A DNA stretch of 64,000 nt from Nitrospirota bacterium (GTDB taxonomy: Bacteria; Nitrospirota; JACRHL01). The stretch covers positions 1 through 64,000 of the forward strand of contig JAOUFN010000008.1 of NCBI GenBank assembly GCA_029858285.1, read 5' to 3'. The notes beneath the pieces are model-generated. The model was not told the DNA's origin. It searched no databases and saw nothing but the letters and a program-made list of their open reading frames with translations. Below, in pieces: positions 8,381-16,422 of this stretch; position 1 is the first letter of the stretch, and each line of letters starts with the position of its first letter. A program made the translations under genes and the position numbers.

Positions 8381-9547
8381 TCAGCGAGGCCCCGACAGCA
8401 TGTGTTTGATGAGCACATCGGCCACTTCGTGGCGAGTGAACTCGTGGGGTGGCACCACACCGTCACGGAGCATGGCGCGCACTTTGGTGCCGGACAGGAT
8501 CACGTGGTCGTCGGCGCCGTGCGGGCAGGTCTTGTAGCTGGCCATACCCTCGCATGCCTTGCAGAAGAAGGAATGGTCGAAAAACATCGGGGTGATGTCC
8601 AGCTCTTCGGGGTCGAATTCGTCGAAAATATATTGGGCGTCGAAGGTGCCGTAGTAGTCGCCGACTCCGGCGTGGTCGCGCCCCACGATGAAGTGGGTGC
8701 AGCCGTAATTTTTGCGAACCAGGGCGTGAAAGATGGCCTCGCGCGGGCCTGCGTAGCGCATCGCTGCGGGGAATACCGAGAGGGCAGTGCGGTCCTTGGG
8801 GTAGTAGCGTGACAGCAGTACCTGGTAACACTCCATGCGCACGTTGCTGGGGATGTCGTCGCTCTTGGTATCACCTACCAGGGGATGGACCAGCAAGCCA
8901 TCCACCGTCTCCAGTGCACACTTCTGGATGTATTCGTGGGCACGGTGAATGGGATTGCGGGTTTGAAAGCCGACGATGCGCTTCCAGCCGCGCTCCCGGA
9001 ACAGGGTGCGGGTCTCCGCCGGATCCAGCCTGAACTCCAGGAAATCCTTGTGTGGCGGGCGGGCAAACAGCGTCACTGGCCCGCCGATCAGCCACTCGCC
9101 CTGCTCATAGACCTTGGCCACGCCGGGGTGTTTTTCGTCCTCGGTACGGTAAACCTCCAGGGCTTCCTTGCGCTTGTCACGGCGGAAGATGTCGGCAATT
9201 TTCATCACTGCCAGAAGCTGGCCGTCCGGTGCTTCCAGCGTCACTTCCTGGCCGGCCTTGAGGCGGGGGGCCAGATCGTCCGTCACCGCCAGGGTGACCG
9301 GCAGGGACCATGCCAGGCCGCTGGTGAGGTGCATGGTGTCTACCACCTGATCGTAGTCGTCCTTGACCATGAAACCGGTCAGTGGGCTCAGGGCGCCAGT
9401 ACCGATCATTTCCAGGTCGGAGACCTCGCGGCTGGTAAGGGGCACATGCGTCAGGGTGCGGGCGCGCTTTGCCAGCTCTTCCTGTTCATGGCCGGTGGCG
9501 ATGCGGTTGATGAGTTCCCCACCGTGGGGGGCAATGTTGTGGGTCAT
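8381..9547 (-). CDS. sat: Sulfate adenylyltransferase (ATP sulfurylase, homo-oligomeric type)
   Basis: The 388-residue enzyme interconverts ATP plus sulfate with APS plus pyrophosphate. The nucleotide-binding loop [11 protein letters not shown] (195-205) with its HxxH pair, and GRDHAGVG (289-296), are intact. Near the C-terminus CKAC and a later TCPHG supply cysteines that bind zinc or cobalt in Sat of Archaeoglobus and phototrophs. There is no fused APS-kinase domain. It is the last gene of rrf2-aprA-aprB-sat, 81 bases after aprB. The gap holds an imperfect GC-rich hairpin around 9594-9614. Sat alone does not reveal direction: it serves sulfate activation or, in sulfur oxidisers, ATP formation from APS. 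Confidence 0.96.
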   Translation of the reverse strand: MTHNIAPHGGELINRIATGHEQEELAKRARTLTHVPLTSREVSDLEMIGTGALSPLTGFMVKDDYDQVVDTMHLTSGLAWSLPVTLAVTDDLAPRLKAGQEVTLEAPDGQLLAVMKIADIFRRDKRKEALEVYRTEDEKHPGVAKVYEQGEWLIGGPVTLFARPPHKDFLEFRLDPAETRTLFRERGWKRIVGFQTRNPIHRAHEYIQKCALETVDGLLVHPLVGDTKSDDIPSNVRMECYQVLLSRYYPKDRTALSVFPAAMRYAGPREAIFHALVRKNYGCTHFIVGRDHAGVGDYYGTFDAQYIFDEFDPEELDITPMFFDHSFFCKACEGMASYKTCPHGADDHVILSGTKVRAMLRDGVVPPHEFTRHEVADVLIKHMLSGPR

Positions 9548-9628
9548 GGCAAAAACAACCTGTTGGGCAATACGGTTTGGTGATAAAACAACACACCCGG
9601 CATCTGTGCCGGTGTCCCTGATGGTGAC

Positions 9629-10012
9629 CTAGATGGAGAAGTCCGGCGTAGGCTCGCCCTCAATGCGTTCGTCGAGCGCGACCTCCAGCACCTTGGTGCG
9701 GATATTGAATTCTTCCTTGTGGCCGTGAGCGTCCACCAGGGTCCAGGTAATGTTCTGGCGGTCGCGGTGGATGTGGGGCTGCAACGATGCGCTGAAGAAA
9801 CCCATCTGGTAGGAAAGCTGAAAACGGATTGCCTCCTCCGGGCAGGCCTTGATACAAGGCAGGCAGTCCCAACAGTCCTCGAAGTATTTGAGATACGCCT
9901 TGTTGGTCTGGAAATCCTTGACGATCAGGTCGCCGGGGCACATGCGGACACAGGGTGGCTGCTTGGAATTGTGGCAGCCGTTGCACTTGTCTGGATCAAC
10001 GATGACGGGCAT
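9629..10012 (-). CDS. aprB: Adenylylsulfate reductase beta (iron-sulfur) subunit, short form
   Basis: The 127-residue ferredoxin-like subunit carries two [4Fe-4S] sets: C10, C13, C21, C25 and C47, C50, C53, C57. It passes electrons to the FAD of AprA for reduction of APS to sulfite and AMP, or the reverse. The segment after the clusters (MGFFSASLQPHIHRD and WTLVDAHGHKEEFNIRT) matches AprB, but the C-terminal tail that wraps the alpha subunit in classical AprB is missing; classical proteins are about 150-165 residues. It follows aprA by 34 bases and precedes sat. In most dissimilatory operons known to me aprB comes before aprA, so this order is unusual. Confidence 0.92.
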   Translation of the reverse strand: MPVIVDPDKCNGCHNSKQPPCVRMCPGDLIVKDFQTNKAYLKYFEDCWDCLPCIKACPEEAIRFQLSYQMGFFSASLQPHIHRDRQNITWTLVDAHGHKEEFNIRTKVLEVALDERIEGEPTPDFSI

Positions 10013-10046
10013 GGATCTTTCTCACTTGAGGCCTGGCTGATGTGGC

Positions 10047-11813
10047 TCAGTTCGGTTTCGGGTGCGGCTTGGCGCCTGGGTGGTAGCGGTCACCGGGTAC
10101 TAGTTGCTGGTAGGGGCGGAACAGTACTTCGATCTTGCCACTGGAGCGGTCGCGGCGGGTGTTCACGAATTTGAGCCAGTTGAGGTCGTCCCGCTCCGGG
10201 TAGTCGGTGCGGGTTTGGTAACTGGGCCAGCGGGTTTCCTTCCTGGCCATCAGATGCTCAATCAGTACCTGGCCCACCACCACTCGGTCCATCACCTCGT
10301 GGGCGCGCATCAGGTCGTGCATGTCCGCCACCACCAGTTGATCGAACTGGCCGGGGAGCTGGTCCATGTATTTGCGGGCCAGTTGCAGACGTTCTTCGTT
10401 CATTTCGTAGTTCTGGCTGGTGCCGCCCGCGTACTCCTCCATGATTTTCTGCATGCGCACTTCCATGTCGTAGGGTTTGACCCCGTACTTGACCTTGCCG
10501 TGGTTGAACAGGGGGTCAAAGCAGCGCTGATAGGCGGTTTCCACCTGCAGGTGGTCCACCTCCGGCAGAGCCATGGACTGCACTTCCTTTCCCGCGTGGC
10601 GGGCGGCGAGGATGCCCTCTGCCCAGCAACCGGAAACAAACTTGAAGGGGGCACCGCCGGCTACGTCGCCTGCGGCATACAGACCGGGCACAGTGCTTTG
10701 GCGATCAATGTCCACCCAGTAGCCGCCCTGGCAGTGGCCGCCTACGATGTACGGCTCGGTGGTTTGCACTTCCACCGGGTGCCGGGCCGGGTCAATGTCG
10801 TTGGCGGCCCAGTACAGTACCTGGGAGGGGTACATGTCGAGATAGGCCATCTTGAGCTGGCGGCTCTGCTCGTCGGTAATGTGGGTGGTGTCGAGGTAGC
10901 AGGGCCCGCGACCGGCCTTTACCTCCTGGATCGGGCCGTAGGCGCGGTAGGGGGTGGGAGCACCATCACCGCCCAGATGGGCGTAGCGGGTTTGCATAAA
11001 GCGCTCGCCCTTCGAATTGACCAAGGGGGCGTTCACCCCCAGCGCCAGGGTGCCGGTGGGGGCAATGGCGTCCTTGGTACGCAGGGCCACATAGCGCATT
11101 TCGAAGGAGGTCATTTCGGCCCCGGCGCGGATGCCCATGGCGTAGCCGGCACCGTTGTTGAATGGCGAGTACCAGGTTTTGTGCTGGGCGTCGTAGGCGT
11201 TGTTCGGCTTGTAAAGCCCGGCGGCGCCTCCGGTGGCGACGATGGTGGCCTTGGCGCGGAAGGTATAAAAAGTGTTGTGGCGCAGGGAAAAGCCCACCGC
11301 TCCGGCGCAGCGCTCGCCGCTCATCAGCAGGTCGGTCACCACCACCCAGTTGTGGATTTTGGCACCTGAGTCGCGGGCTGCCTTGGCGATGATCGGCTTC
11401 AGACTCTCGCCGTTGATCTTGATGTTCCAGCGTCCGCGTGGGGCATAGTTGCCACTTTCATCGCACAGGATCGGCAGGCCCCACCCCTCGACCTTCTTGA
11501 CCGAGTACTCGAATAGCTCGGCCATGGACTGCACCAGATCCTCGCGGATCAGGCCACAGGAGTCGTAGCGTACATATTTGACGAAGCTTTCCGGGGTTTC
11601 GCCGGGATTCAGATAGGCGTTGATCGCGTTCATGCCCGCAGCCAGGCAGCCGCTGCGATCCACGTGGGCCTTTTCCACGATGGTCACCGACAGGTGCGGG
11701 TATTTTTCCTTGATCTCCGTTGCCGCCAGGCACCCGGAGGTGCCGCCACCGATGATGAGAATGTCAGTGTCGTGGGTGATCCGTTGAATGGACTGCTGAT
11801 CCGGACGCTCCAT
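10047..11813 (-). CDS. aprA: Adenylylsulfate reductase alpha (FAD) subunit, divergent short form
   Basis: A 588-residue flavoprotein of the fumarate-reductase superfamily. The dinucleotide fold IIGGGTSGCLAA (20-31) and the later VATGGAAG and YAAGDVAGG motifs bind FAD. The APS-site residues of structurally known AprA appear conserved at N65 (NAIN), W214 (KTWY), R245 (ALRTKD) and H360 (VGGHC). Local sequence differs from classical AprA: RSGCLAAGMNAINAY stands where RSGAVAQGLSAINTY is usual, and the protein is some 50-70 residues shorter. The start is ATG 11813 with GAGG upstream, 37 bases after rrf2. No qmoABC or aprM electron partner is present. This lineage may be the AprA-like type linked to assimilatory sulfur clusters. 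Confidence 0.9.
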   Translation of the reverse strand: MERPDQQSIQRITHDTDILIIGGGTSGCLAATEIKEKYPHLSVTIVEKAHVDRSGCLAAGMNAINAYLNPGETPESFVKYVRYDSCGLIREDLVQSMAELFEYSVKKVEGWGLPILCDESGNYAPRGRWNIKINGESLKPIIAKAARDSGAKIHNWVVVTDLLMSGERCAGAVGFSLRHNTFYTFRAKATIVATGGAAGLYKPNNAYDAQHKTWYSPFNNGAGYAMGIRAGAEMTSFEMRYVALRTKDAIAPTGTLALGVNAPLVNSKGERFMQTRYAHLGGDGAPTPYRAYGPIQEVKAGRGPCYLDTTHITDEQSRQLKMAYLDMYPSQVLYWAANDIDPARHPVEVQTTEPYIVGGHCQGGYWVDIDRQSTVPGLYAAGDVAGGAPFKFVSGCWAEGILAARHAGKEVQSMALPEVDHLQVETAYQRCFDPLFNHGKVKYGVKPYDMEVRMQKIMEEYAGGTSQNYEMNEERLQLARKYMDQLPGQFDQLVVADMHDLMRAHEVMDRVVVGQVLIEHLMARKETRWPSYQTRTDYPERDDLNWLKFVNTRRDRSSGKIEVLFRPYQQLVPGDRYHPGAKPHPKPN

Positions 11814-11850
11814 GGTTGCCTCAATCACACGTACAGGAGGGCGGGAGCCC

Positions 11851-12294
11851 TCAAATATGAAACATGATGCCGCGGGACCCTTCCAGTTTGCGCTTGCGCT
11901 CCACCAGATCCCGCAGGGTGATGCACTCGAACAGATTGCGCACGGCGTCCTGGGCCTCTTGCCACAGGGCGTGGACAGCGCGAGATGCGGCGGGCGCCTG
12001 ATCGCCGTGTGCGGACTTTTCCCACTCCTCCTGGAACGGCCCCTCCACCGCCTGAAGCACCTGACCCACACGGATCAGTCCCGGTTCCGTCGCCAGCATG
12101 TAGCCGCCTCGGGCCCCCCGCACGCTGCGTACCAGCCCGGTTTTTTTCAGCGCCGCCATGATCTGCTCCAGAAAACGCACCGGAATGCCTTGTCCGTCAG
12201 CGATAGAGCGAACTTGCACGGGCTCCCCCTCGGGGGCTTCGGCCAATGCCAGAAGCGCTTCCAGCGCATATTGCGAACGGGCAGAAAACTTCAT
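11851..12294 (-). CDS. Rrf2-family transcriptional regulator without an iron-sulfur cysteine triad
   Basis: A 147-residue protein beginning MKFSARSQYALEALLALAE, the typical Rrf2 start, followed by the winged-helix region VRSIADGQGIPVRFLEQIM and the wing VRGARGGYML. Only one cysteine (C124) is present where IscR or NsrR would carry three, so it should not bind a cluster in that way. This resembles CymR-type Rrf2 proteins, which regulate sulfur and cysteine genes with a metabolic enzyme partner. It is the first gene of the aprA-aprB-sat operon, behind a near-consensus promoter flanked by an inverted repeat. Control of its own operon in response to sulfur supply is therefore likely, but is inference. 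Confidence 0.9.
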   Translation of the reverse strand: MKFSARSQYALEALLALAEAPEGEPVQVRSIADGQGIPVRFLEQIMAALKKTGLVRSVRGARGGYMLATEPGLIRVGQVLQAVEGPFQEEWEKSAHGDQAPAASRAVHALWQEAQDAVRNLFECITLRDLVERKRKLEGSRGIMFHI

Positions 12295-12302
12295 AACAAC
12301 GT

Positions 12303-12369
12303 ATTCCGATCAATTTAGTGCAGATTGTATCTGCGGGCCCCCCGTGTGTCAAGGGATCCGGATCGGAAT
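12303..12369. promoter_or_regulatory. Inverted repeat flanking the rrf2-apr-sat promoter (candidate operator)
   Basis: ATTCCGATC at 12303-12311 and its exact reverse complement GATCGGAAT at 12361-12369 bracket the promoter, one arm just past the expected start of transcription and the other just upstream of the -35 box. A second palindrome, GATCCGGATC, partly overlaps the upstream arm. Such placement suits binding by the Rrf2 regulator, possibly with looping, but no binding is shown. Confidence 0.45.
12324..12352 (-). promoter_or_regulatory. Sigma-70-type promoter of rrf2-aprA-aprB-sat
   Basis: On the minus strand TTGACA (12352-12347), a 17-base spacer and TACAAT (12329-12324) form a near-consensus promoter about 30 bases upstream of the rrf2 start. 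It lies just after the terminator-like hairpin of the preceding gene. Confidence 0.8.
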
Positions 12370-12377
12370 TGGTGGAA

Positions 12378-12413
12378 AACCGGGTCCCGGCTCTGGAGAG
12401 CCGGGACCCGGTT
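12378..12413 (-). terminator. Strong 17-bp hairpin terminator after the metalloprotease gene
   Basis: A perfect inverted repeat with 17-base arms (12378-12394 and 12397-12413) and only two bases between. On the minus strand it is followed by TTTT within GGTTTTCC. It sits 14 bases past the stop of the metalloprotease-like gene and separates the pilus/aro operon from the sulfur operon. Confidence 0.75.
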
Positions 12414-12426
12414 GGCAGGTGGGTGG

Positions 12427-14076
12427 TTACGGTGAGGTGACGGTAAGGGCGTAGGCGCCGAACTGCCCGGCGTAGGGGGGGGAGATGGCCGAATGTTTGA
12501 CCCAAATCTGGTACACGCCACCCATGAGTGCGGGTGGTGTGTATGAAATTGCCGGATCAAAGGACGAACCATTGCGCGGGCAACTGGGAGGGAGGTAGAA
12601 ACCGCATGTCGAGTAGTCTATCCCCAGGTTGTCGTCACTGGCGACATTAGCACCGGCCGGGTCGTTCAGTGCCAGCATTGCATCCAGCCCGCCGCTTTGG
12701 TAAGAGATCCGGAAAGTATACGGCGTGCTGGCAGCCAGGGTGACCAGATAGTAATCCGTGTCCGAACTGAGGAAAAACGGATTGGGGGCGAGGTTGCCGA
12801 ACACAGCAGGTCCATTTGGGGTGACCGATACCGTCGCACCAGCGAAGGTGTCGTCCAGGCCACCGTCCCACGTCAGGTCCATGCCATTCAGGGCTGCGGT
12901 GGCTTCCACCGCAGCGAGGCTGGGGCCCAGCCCCGGGGTGAGTTTTCTCCAGAATTCGTCGTGGGTGGTGTTCAACACAAGGCCCAGGGCGGTAAACGCT
13001 GTCAGCACATTGGGGCCAAGGCCCGATGTTCCATCGTCGTCGGTCGCCGGGGTGTCCACCAGATCCCAAAGGAAGGCCGCAACGTCGTTCTCGCTGACAC
13101 TGCCGCCACGCGCCGGAAAGACCGGGCCGCTGCCCAGCGCCCAGAATAAGGGGTCGGAGGCAACCGTTTCCAGGTCATACCCCCAATTTTTGGTGGGGTT
13201 GGTGTCTAAATAAATGGGGCTGCCAAGGGCAGCTCCGGAGAAGTAGCCGCCCCATCCCTCCGACCACGCGAGGCGGGCATCCTGGTCCGGCTCGAAGAGG
13301 TAGTGGATGCCACCCGGAGAGGTGTCCTTGGACAGTGCATAGGCCACGAAGTGGCCCATCTCGTGCATCATCACTGTATCGTCGTACTCGTCGGGATCGC
13401 TGATGGTGCTGTTGATGGTGATGGTGGGTACCGTGAAGGGCACTGAAAAATAGGAGGAGCCGACCCCGAACCCCGATCTCCAAACGACGTCGAGGGGGGG
13501 GAGAGGGGAGGCCAACGCCAGGTTGGCGATCATGTACTCAATACCCTTGGTGCCCACGTCCAGCAGGTTGAAGGCGGCGCCCGCTGTTGTCACGGGGGCG
13601 GTGAGGCTCAGGGCTGGGGAGGTGCGCTCATCAATGCGACCGGTGGCCATCGCGTAGACGTTGCCCCGCAAGTCCGTCACTATGACCGGATTCTGGCCGG
13701 GAACCGTGGCATTGGAATAGACGCGCACCTGTACGCCAGGAGAGCCGGTGTTGTTGCCCGATACCGTGAAATTCCCGTTGATATCGGTGGAGGCAGAGGC
13801 GAGTTTAAGGGAGTCAGAACAGCGCAACACGTCTACCGTCGCGTAGCGGACGGGCAGGGTGGCCACGCCGGTAAAACTGTTGGCGTCGTAGGTTTTGTCC
13901 TCGTACAGCGCGGTACCGGAGAATGTAAAGGCGCCGGAAGTTCCCGCGAAGGGGATGCACAACCCGGTGGTGGTGGTGGCAGTGGCGGCGGACTGTCCAA
14001 AATCAACATTGCTGCCACAGGAAAGCAGCAGGGTAGCGAGCAGCCAGGGGAAAAAATTTGTTTTGCGCACCATCAT
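12427..14076 (-). CDS. Putative secreted metalloprotease-like lipoprotein
   Basis: A 549-residue exported protein. The N-terminus is a lipoprotein signal with lipobox LLSC (17-20). Residues around 50-150 look like a carboxypeptidase-regulatory-like beta domain (VDVLRCSDS, TDINGNFTVSG). The metal site is HEMGH (238-242), with a downstream acid in WSEGWGGYFSGA (E273). This is a zincin signature, although I cannot name the peptidase family. The C-terminal 120 residues resemble a bacterial pre-peptidase (PPC) beta-sandwich: DTDYYLVTLAASTPYTFRIS and GGVYQIWVK. Its ATG overlaps the aroB stop (ATGA), so it is coupled to an unrelated metabolic gene. Since the operon begins with pilMNOPQ, a cell-surface role is plausible. 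Cleavage activity is unproven. Confidence 0.7.
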   Translation of the reverse strand: MMVRKTNFFPWLLATLLLSCGSNVDFGQSAATATTTTGLCIPFAGTSGAFTFSGTALYEDKTYDANSFTGVATLPVRYATVDVLRCSDSLKLASASTDINGNFTVSGNNTGSPGVQVRVYSNATVPGQNPVIVTDLRGNVYAMATGRIDERTSPALSLTAPVTTAGAAFNLLDVGTKGIEYMIANLALASPLPPLDVVWRSGFGVGSSYFSVPFTVPTITINSTISDPDEYDDTVMMHEMGHFVAYALSKDTSPGGIHYLFEPDQDARLAWSEGWGGYFSGAALGSPIYLDTNPTKNWGYDLETVASDPLFWALGSGPVFPARGGSVSENDVAAFLWDLVDTPATDDDGTSGLGPNVLTAFTALGLVLNTTHDEFWRKLTPGLGPSLAAVEATAALNGMDLTWDGGLDDTFAGATVSVTPNGPAVFGNLAPNPFFLSSDTDYYLVTLAASTPYTFRISYQSGGLDAMLALNDPAGANVASDDNLGIDYSTCGFYLPPSCPRNGSSFDPAISYTPPALMGGVYQIWVKHSAISPPYAGQFGAYALTVTSP

Positions 14077-15155
14077 GTCCCCCTTACGAGTTCCCGTACC
14101 TTCTCGGCAGAAAACGCTACCAACTTGACCTGTCCGATCCGTTCCGCGAGCACCATGCGGATGTGGCCCCCTGCCGCCTTCTTGTCCAGGGTCATGGCGT
14201 CAGCGACAGCGGCGCGGTCGATGCGGGCGGGAATTTCCGTGGGCAGGCCGAAACGTTGCAACAGCGTCCGCTGGCGCTCCATCTGATCTTCGTCCAGGAT
14301 GCCCTCGCGATGGGCGATGCGTGCAGCGGCCACCATGCCGATACCGACCGCCTCGCCGTGCAGATAGCGACGATAGCGGGTAACGGCTTCCAGTGCGTGA
14401 CCCACCGTGTGGCCGTAATTGAGGATGGCGCGGCGCCCGCTGGTTTCGCGCTCGTCGTCTGCGACTACAGCAGCCTTCAATTCGCAGCAGCGGCGCACCA
14501 CGTGGGCAGTCACTCCCGGTTCAAGGGCCAGGATTTCCTCCACATTGGCTTCCAGATAATCGAAAAATACGGGGTCGGAGATGACCCCGTATTTGATCAC
14601 CTCGGCGATGCCTGCCAGTAACTCCCGGCGGGGCAGTGTGGCCAGTGTGTTCATGTCCATGAATACCAGGCGGGGCTGGTGGAAGGCGCCGATCAGGTTT
14701 TTTCCCCTGGGATGGTTGACGCCGGTTTTACCGCCCACGGAGGAATCCACCTGGGCCACTACCGTCGTGGGAACCTGCACAAAGCCGATGCCGCGCAGGA
14801 AGGTGGCGGCGGCAAAACCGGCCATGTCGCCGATCACCCCTCCCCCCAGTGCTACCAGCAGGCCGTTCCGGTCCATGCGGCGCGCCACCAGATGGTCGTG
14901 GATATGGCTGATGGAACGTATGGTCTTGAAGCGTTCACCATCCTCCAGTTCACACACCGACACGTCAAAGTCGGCTTTCGCCAGAGAGGACTGGACAGTT
15001 GTCAGATAGTGGGCGGCCACCGTTTGGTTGGTGACGATGGTGGCTGCAGTCCCCGGCCCCAAGGTACGGCAATGAGCACCCAGGGTGGGCAATGTGGCGC
15101 TGCCGATGAGGATATCGTAGCCACGTTCGCCGAGTTGGACGGTTACCTTTTCCAT
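14073..15155 (-). CDS. aroB: 3-Dehydroquinate synthase
   Basis: The 360-residue NAD- and zinc-dependent enzyme converts DAHP to 3-dehydroquinate in the shikimate pathway. Seen motifs include LEDGERFKT, LVALGGGVIGDMAGFAAATFL, the PTTVVAQVDSSVGGKTGVNH segment and LNYGHTVGHALE, which hold the NAD-binding and metal-ligand residues. The start is ATG 15155, inside the last codons of aroK (13-base overlap). The open frame continues upstream only as a shadow of aroK. Its stop overlaps the start of the metalloprotease gene. The pilQ-aroK-aroB neighbourhood is common in Gram-negative bacteria. Confidence 0.97.
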   Translation of the reverse strand: MEKVTVQLGERGYDILIGSATLPTLGAHCRTLGPGTAATIVTNQTVAAHYLTTVQSSLAKADFDVSVCELEDGERFKTIRSISHIHDHLVARRMDRNGLLVALGGGVIGDMAGFAAATFLRGIGFVQVPTTVVAQVDSSVGGKTGVNHPRGKNLIGAFHQPRLVFMDMNTLATLPRRELLAGIAEVIKYGVISDPVFFDYLEANVEEILALEPGVTAHVVRRCCELKAAVVADDERETSGRRAILNYGHTVGHALEAVTRYRRYLHGEAVGIGMVAAARIAHREGILDEDQMERQRTLLQRFGLPTEIPARIDRAAVADAMTLDKKAAGGHIRMVLAERIGQVKLVAFSAEKVRELVRGT

Positions 15156-15667
15156 GTCCCTTCCCGATGCAGTCGGACCACCTCGCGGGCCACGTCGTCC
15201 ACTGGACGTCCTGTGGTATCCACCACATGGTGGCATTCCCGGTAGTATGGGGCCCGCGCTTCCAGTAGTGATTCCACCTGGGAGGCCAGGCTGCCGCCAG
15301 TGTCCAGCAGTGGGCGCCCGGCCCGGTGGCGGCGGGTGCGGCGCACGATGGCTGCCACCGAGGCGGTAAGGCACACCACATGGCCTGTGGCCGCCATGAT
15401 GCGCCGGTTTTCGGCGATGGTCACGGCACCACCCCCGGTGGCAACCACGCAACCGTCCCGGCGCGCCACCTGCCGCAGGGCGTCGGTCTCCCGGCTGCGG
15501 AAGGCGGCCTCTCCCTCGGTCTCGAAGAGCTTGGGGATGGACTTTCCCGCTGCCCGCTCAATCACCCGGTCGAGATCGACAAACTCATAGCCGAGATGGC
15601 GCGCCACCAGTGGCCCCACGACACTTTTGCCGGTACCCATGAAGCCGGTGAGGAACAGACATTCCAT
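15143..15667 (-). CDS. aroK: Shikimate kinase
   Basis: A 174-residue P-loop kinase that phosphorylates shikimate at O3. It has Walker A GFMGTGKS (8-15), the DLD acidic motif (EFVDLDRVIE) that contacts shikimate, the R in FRSRET, and the VVATGGGAV glycine loop. RAGRPLL is the lid arginine region. It starts 23 bases after the lipoprotein gene stop and overlaps aroB. The product is full length. Confidence 0.96.
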   Translation of the reverse strand: MECLFLTGFMGTGKSVVGPLVARHLGYEFVDLDRVIERAAGKSIPKLFETEGEAAFRSRETDALRQVARRDGCVVATGGGAVTIAENRRIMAATGHVVCLTASVAAIVRRTRRHRAGRPLLDTGGSLASQVESLLEARAPYYRECHHVVDTTGRPVDDVAREVVRLHREGTWKR

Positions 15668-15690
15668 GGAAAGGCTTCAGGGGTCGCGCT

Positions 15691-16413
15691 TCACCCGCAC
15701 TTCACCTGGATAATCGAATTCCAGCGTGCGGAGGTGCCCTCAATGGCGGCTGCCAGGCCGGAGCTTGCGGAGTAAGAGTATGCCTCTATGGCGGCAGGGC
15801 AGCTCAGGATTACCACCGGAACTGCCTCGACGAAGCCGTGGTCGTCGGTTTTAGTGTGCCAAATGCCGTTCAGAATATCCGCCGTCAAATCCCCGGCCCC
15901 CAGGTTGTAGGCGGCGTCGATGAGGGAAAAATCGAAGTTGTCGTAGCCCCGGAAAATGAGTTCTGCCTTGAAACCTGCCAAGCTGCCGAAATGGTAGTTA
16001 GCCAACCCCATGTTTATCGCCAGAACCGTGGACCGGTTGCTGGCCGCCACGATCATGTGAGAGTCGAGCCCGGCGTAGACGGTGATGTCTGCCCCTGCAA
16101 TTGGTCCGGGGTCATAAGTGGTGGTTCCCGACTGCGGATCGTATACAGGAAACGGCCGCGTCACCTCGAATTGCACGGTGGCCGAGGGGAAGAATACGAT
16201 GGCCTGGCCAAAGGGCATGCTGTAGCCCCAGACGGTATCTGGACCCCAGGCGGTCAGGCTGCACAAATGGCAGGTGCGGCTGTCTGAGCCGCAACCGGCA
16301 ATCGTAAGCGCCAGCAGGATACCGATTGCAGTTCTCCCGGGCCGTGAGATCCTGGTGCGAAAGCGGGTGTACAGCGCTCTCCATTCGTTTTGCATGTAGG
16401 AATAAATCCGCAT
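15691..16413 (-). CDS. Lipoprotein of unknown function in the pilus/aro operon
   Basis: A 240-residue protein with an N-terminal basic segment, a hydrophobic helix (RTAIGILLALTIAG) and a lipobox cysteine at C41 (IAGC). A CxxC pair follows (TCHLC, 48-51). The rest is rich in beta-type sequence with aromatic residues (AELIFRGYDNFDFSLIDAAYN), and there is another cysteine near the end. I do not recognise the family. It lies 9 bases after pilQ and 23 before aroK, so it is transcribed with both. Because pilQ here is short and lacks peptidoglycan-binding domains, a pilotin-like or secretin-accessory role is an attractive guess. Nothing in the sequence proves it. Confidence 0.65.
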   Translation of the reverse strand: MRIYSYMQNEWRALYTRFRTRISRPGRTAIGILLALTIAGCGSDSRTCHLCSLTAWGPDTVWGYSMPFGQAIVFFPSATVQFEVTRPFPVYDPQSGTTTYDPGPIAGADITVYAGLDSHMIVAASNRSTVLAINMGLANYHFGSLAGFKAELIFRGYDNFDFSLIDAAYNLGAGDLTADILNGIWHTKTDDHGFVEAVPVVILSCPAAIEAYSYSASSGLAAAIEGTSARWNSIIQVKCG

Positions 16414-16422
16414 GGTGCTACC

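Noticed and set aside
10104-11369. A 421-codon plus-strand frame opposite aprA
   Set aside because: Antisense to a protein with conserved catalytic residues; composition is that of a shadow frame.
8381-11813. Calling the sulfur cluster dissimilatory sulfate reduction
   Set aside because: No qmo, dsr or aprM genes are in the window, and AprA and AprB are short and divergent; the direction cannot be assigned.
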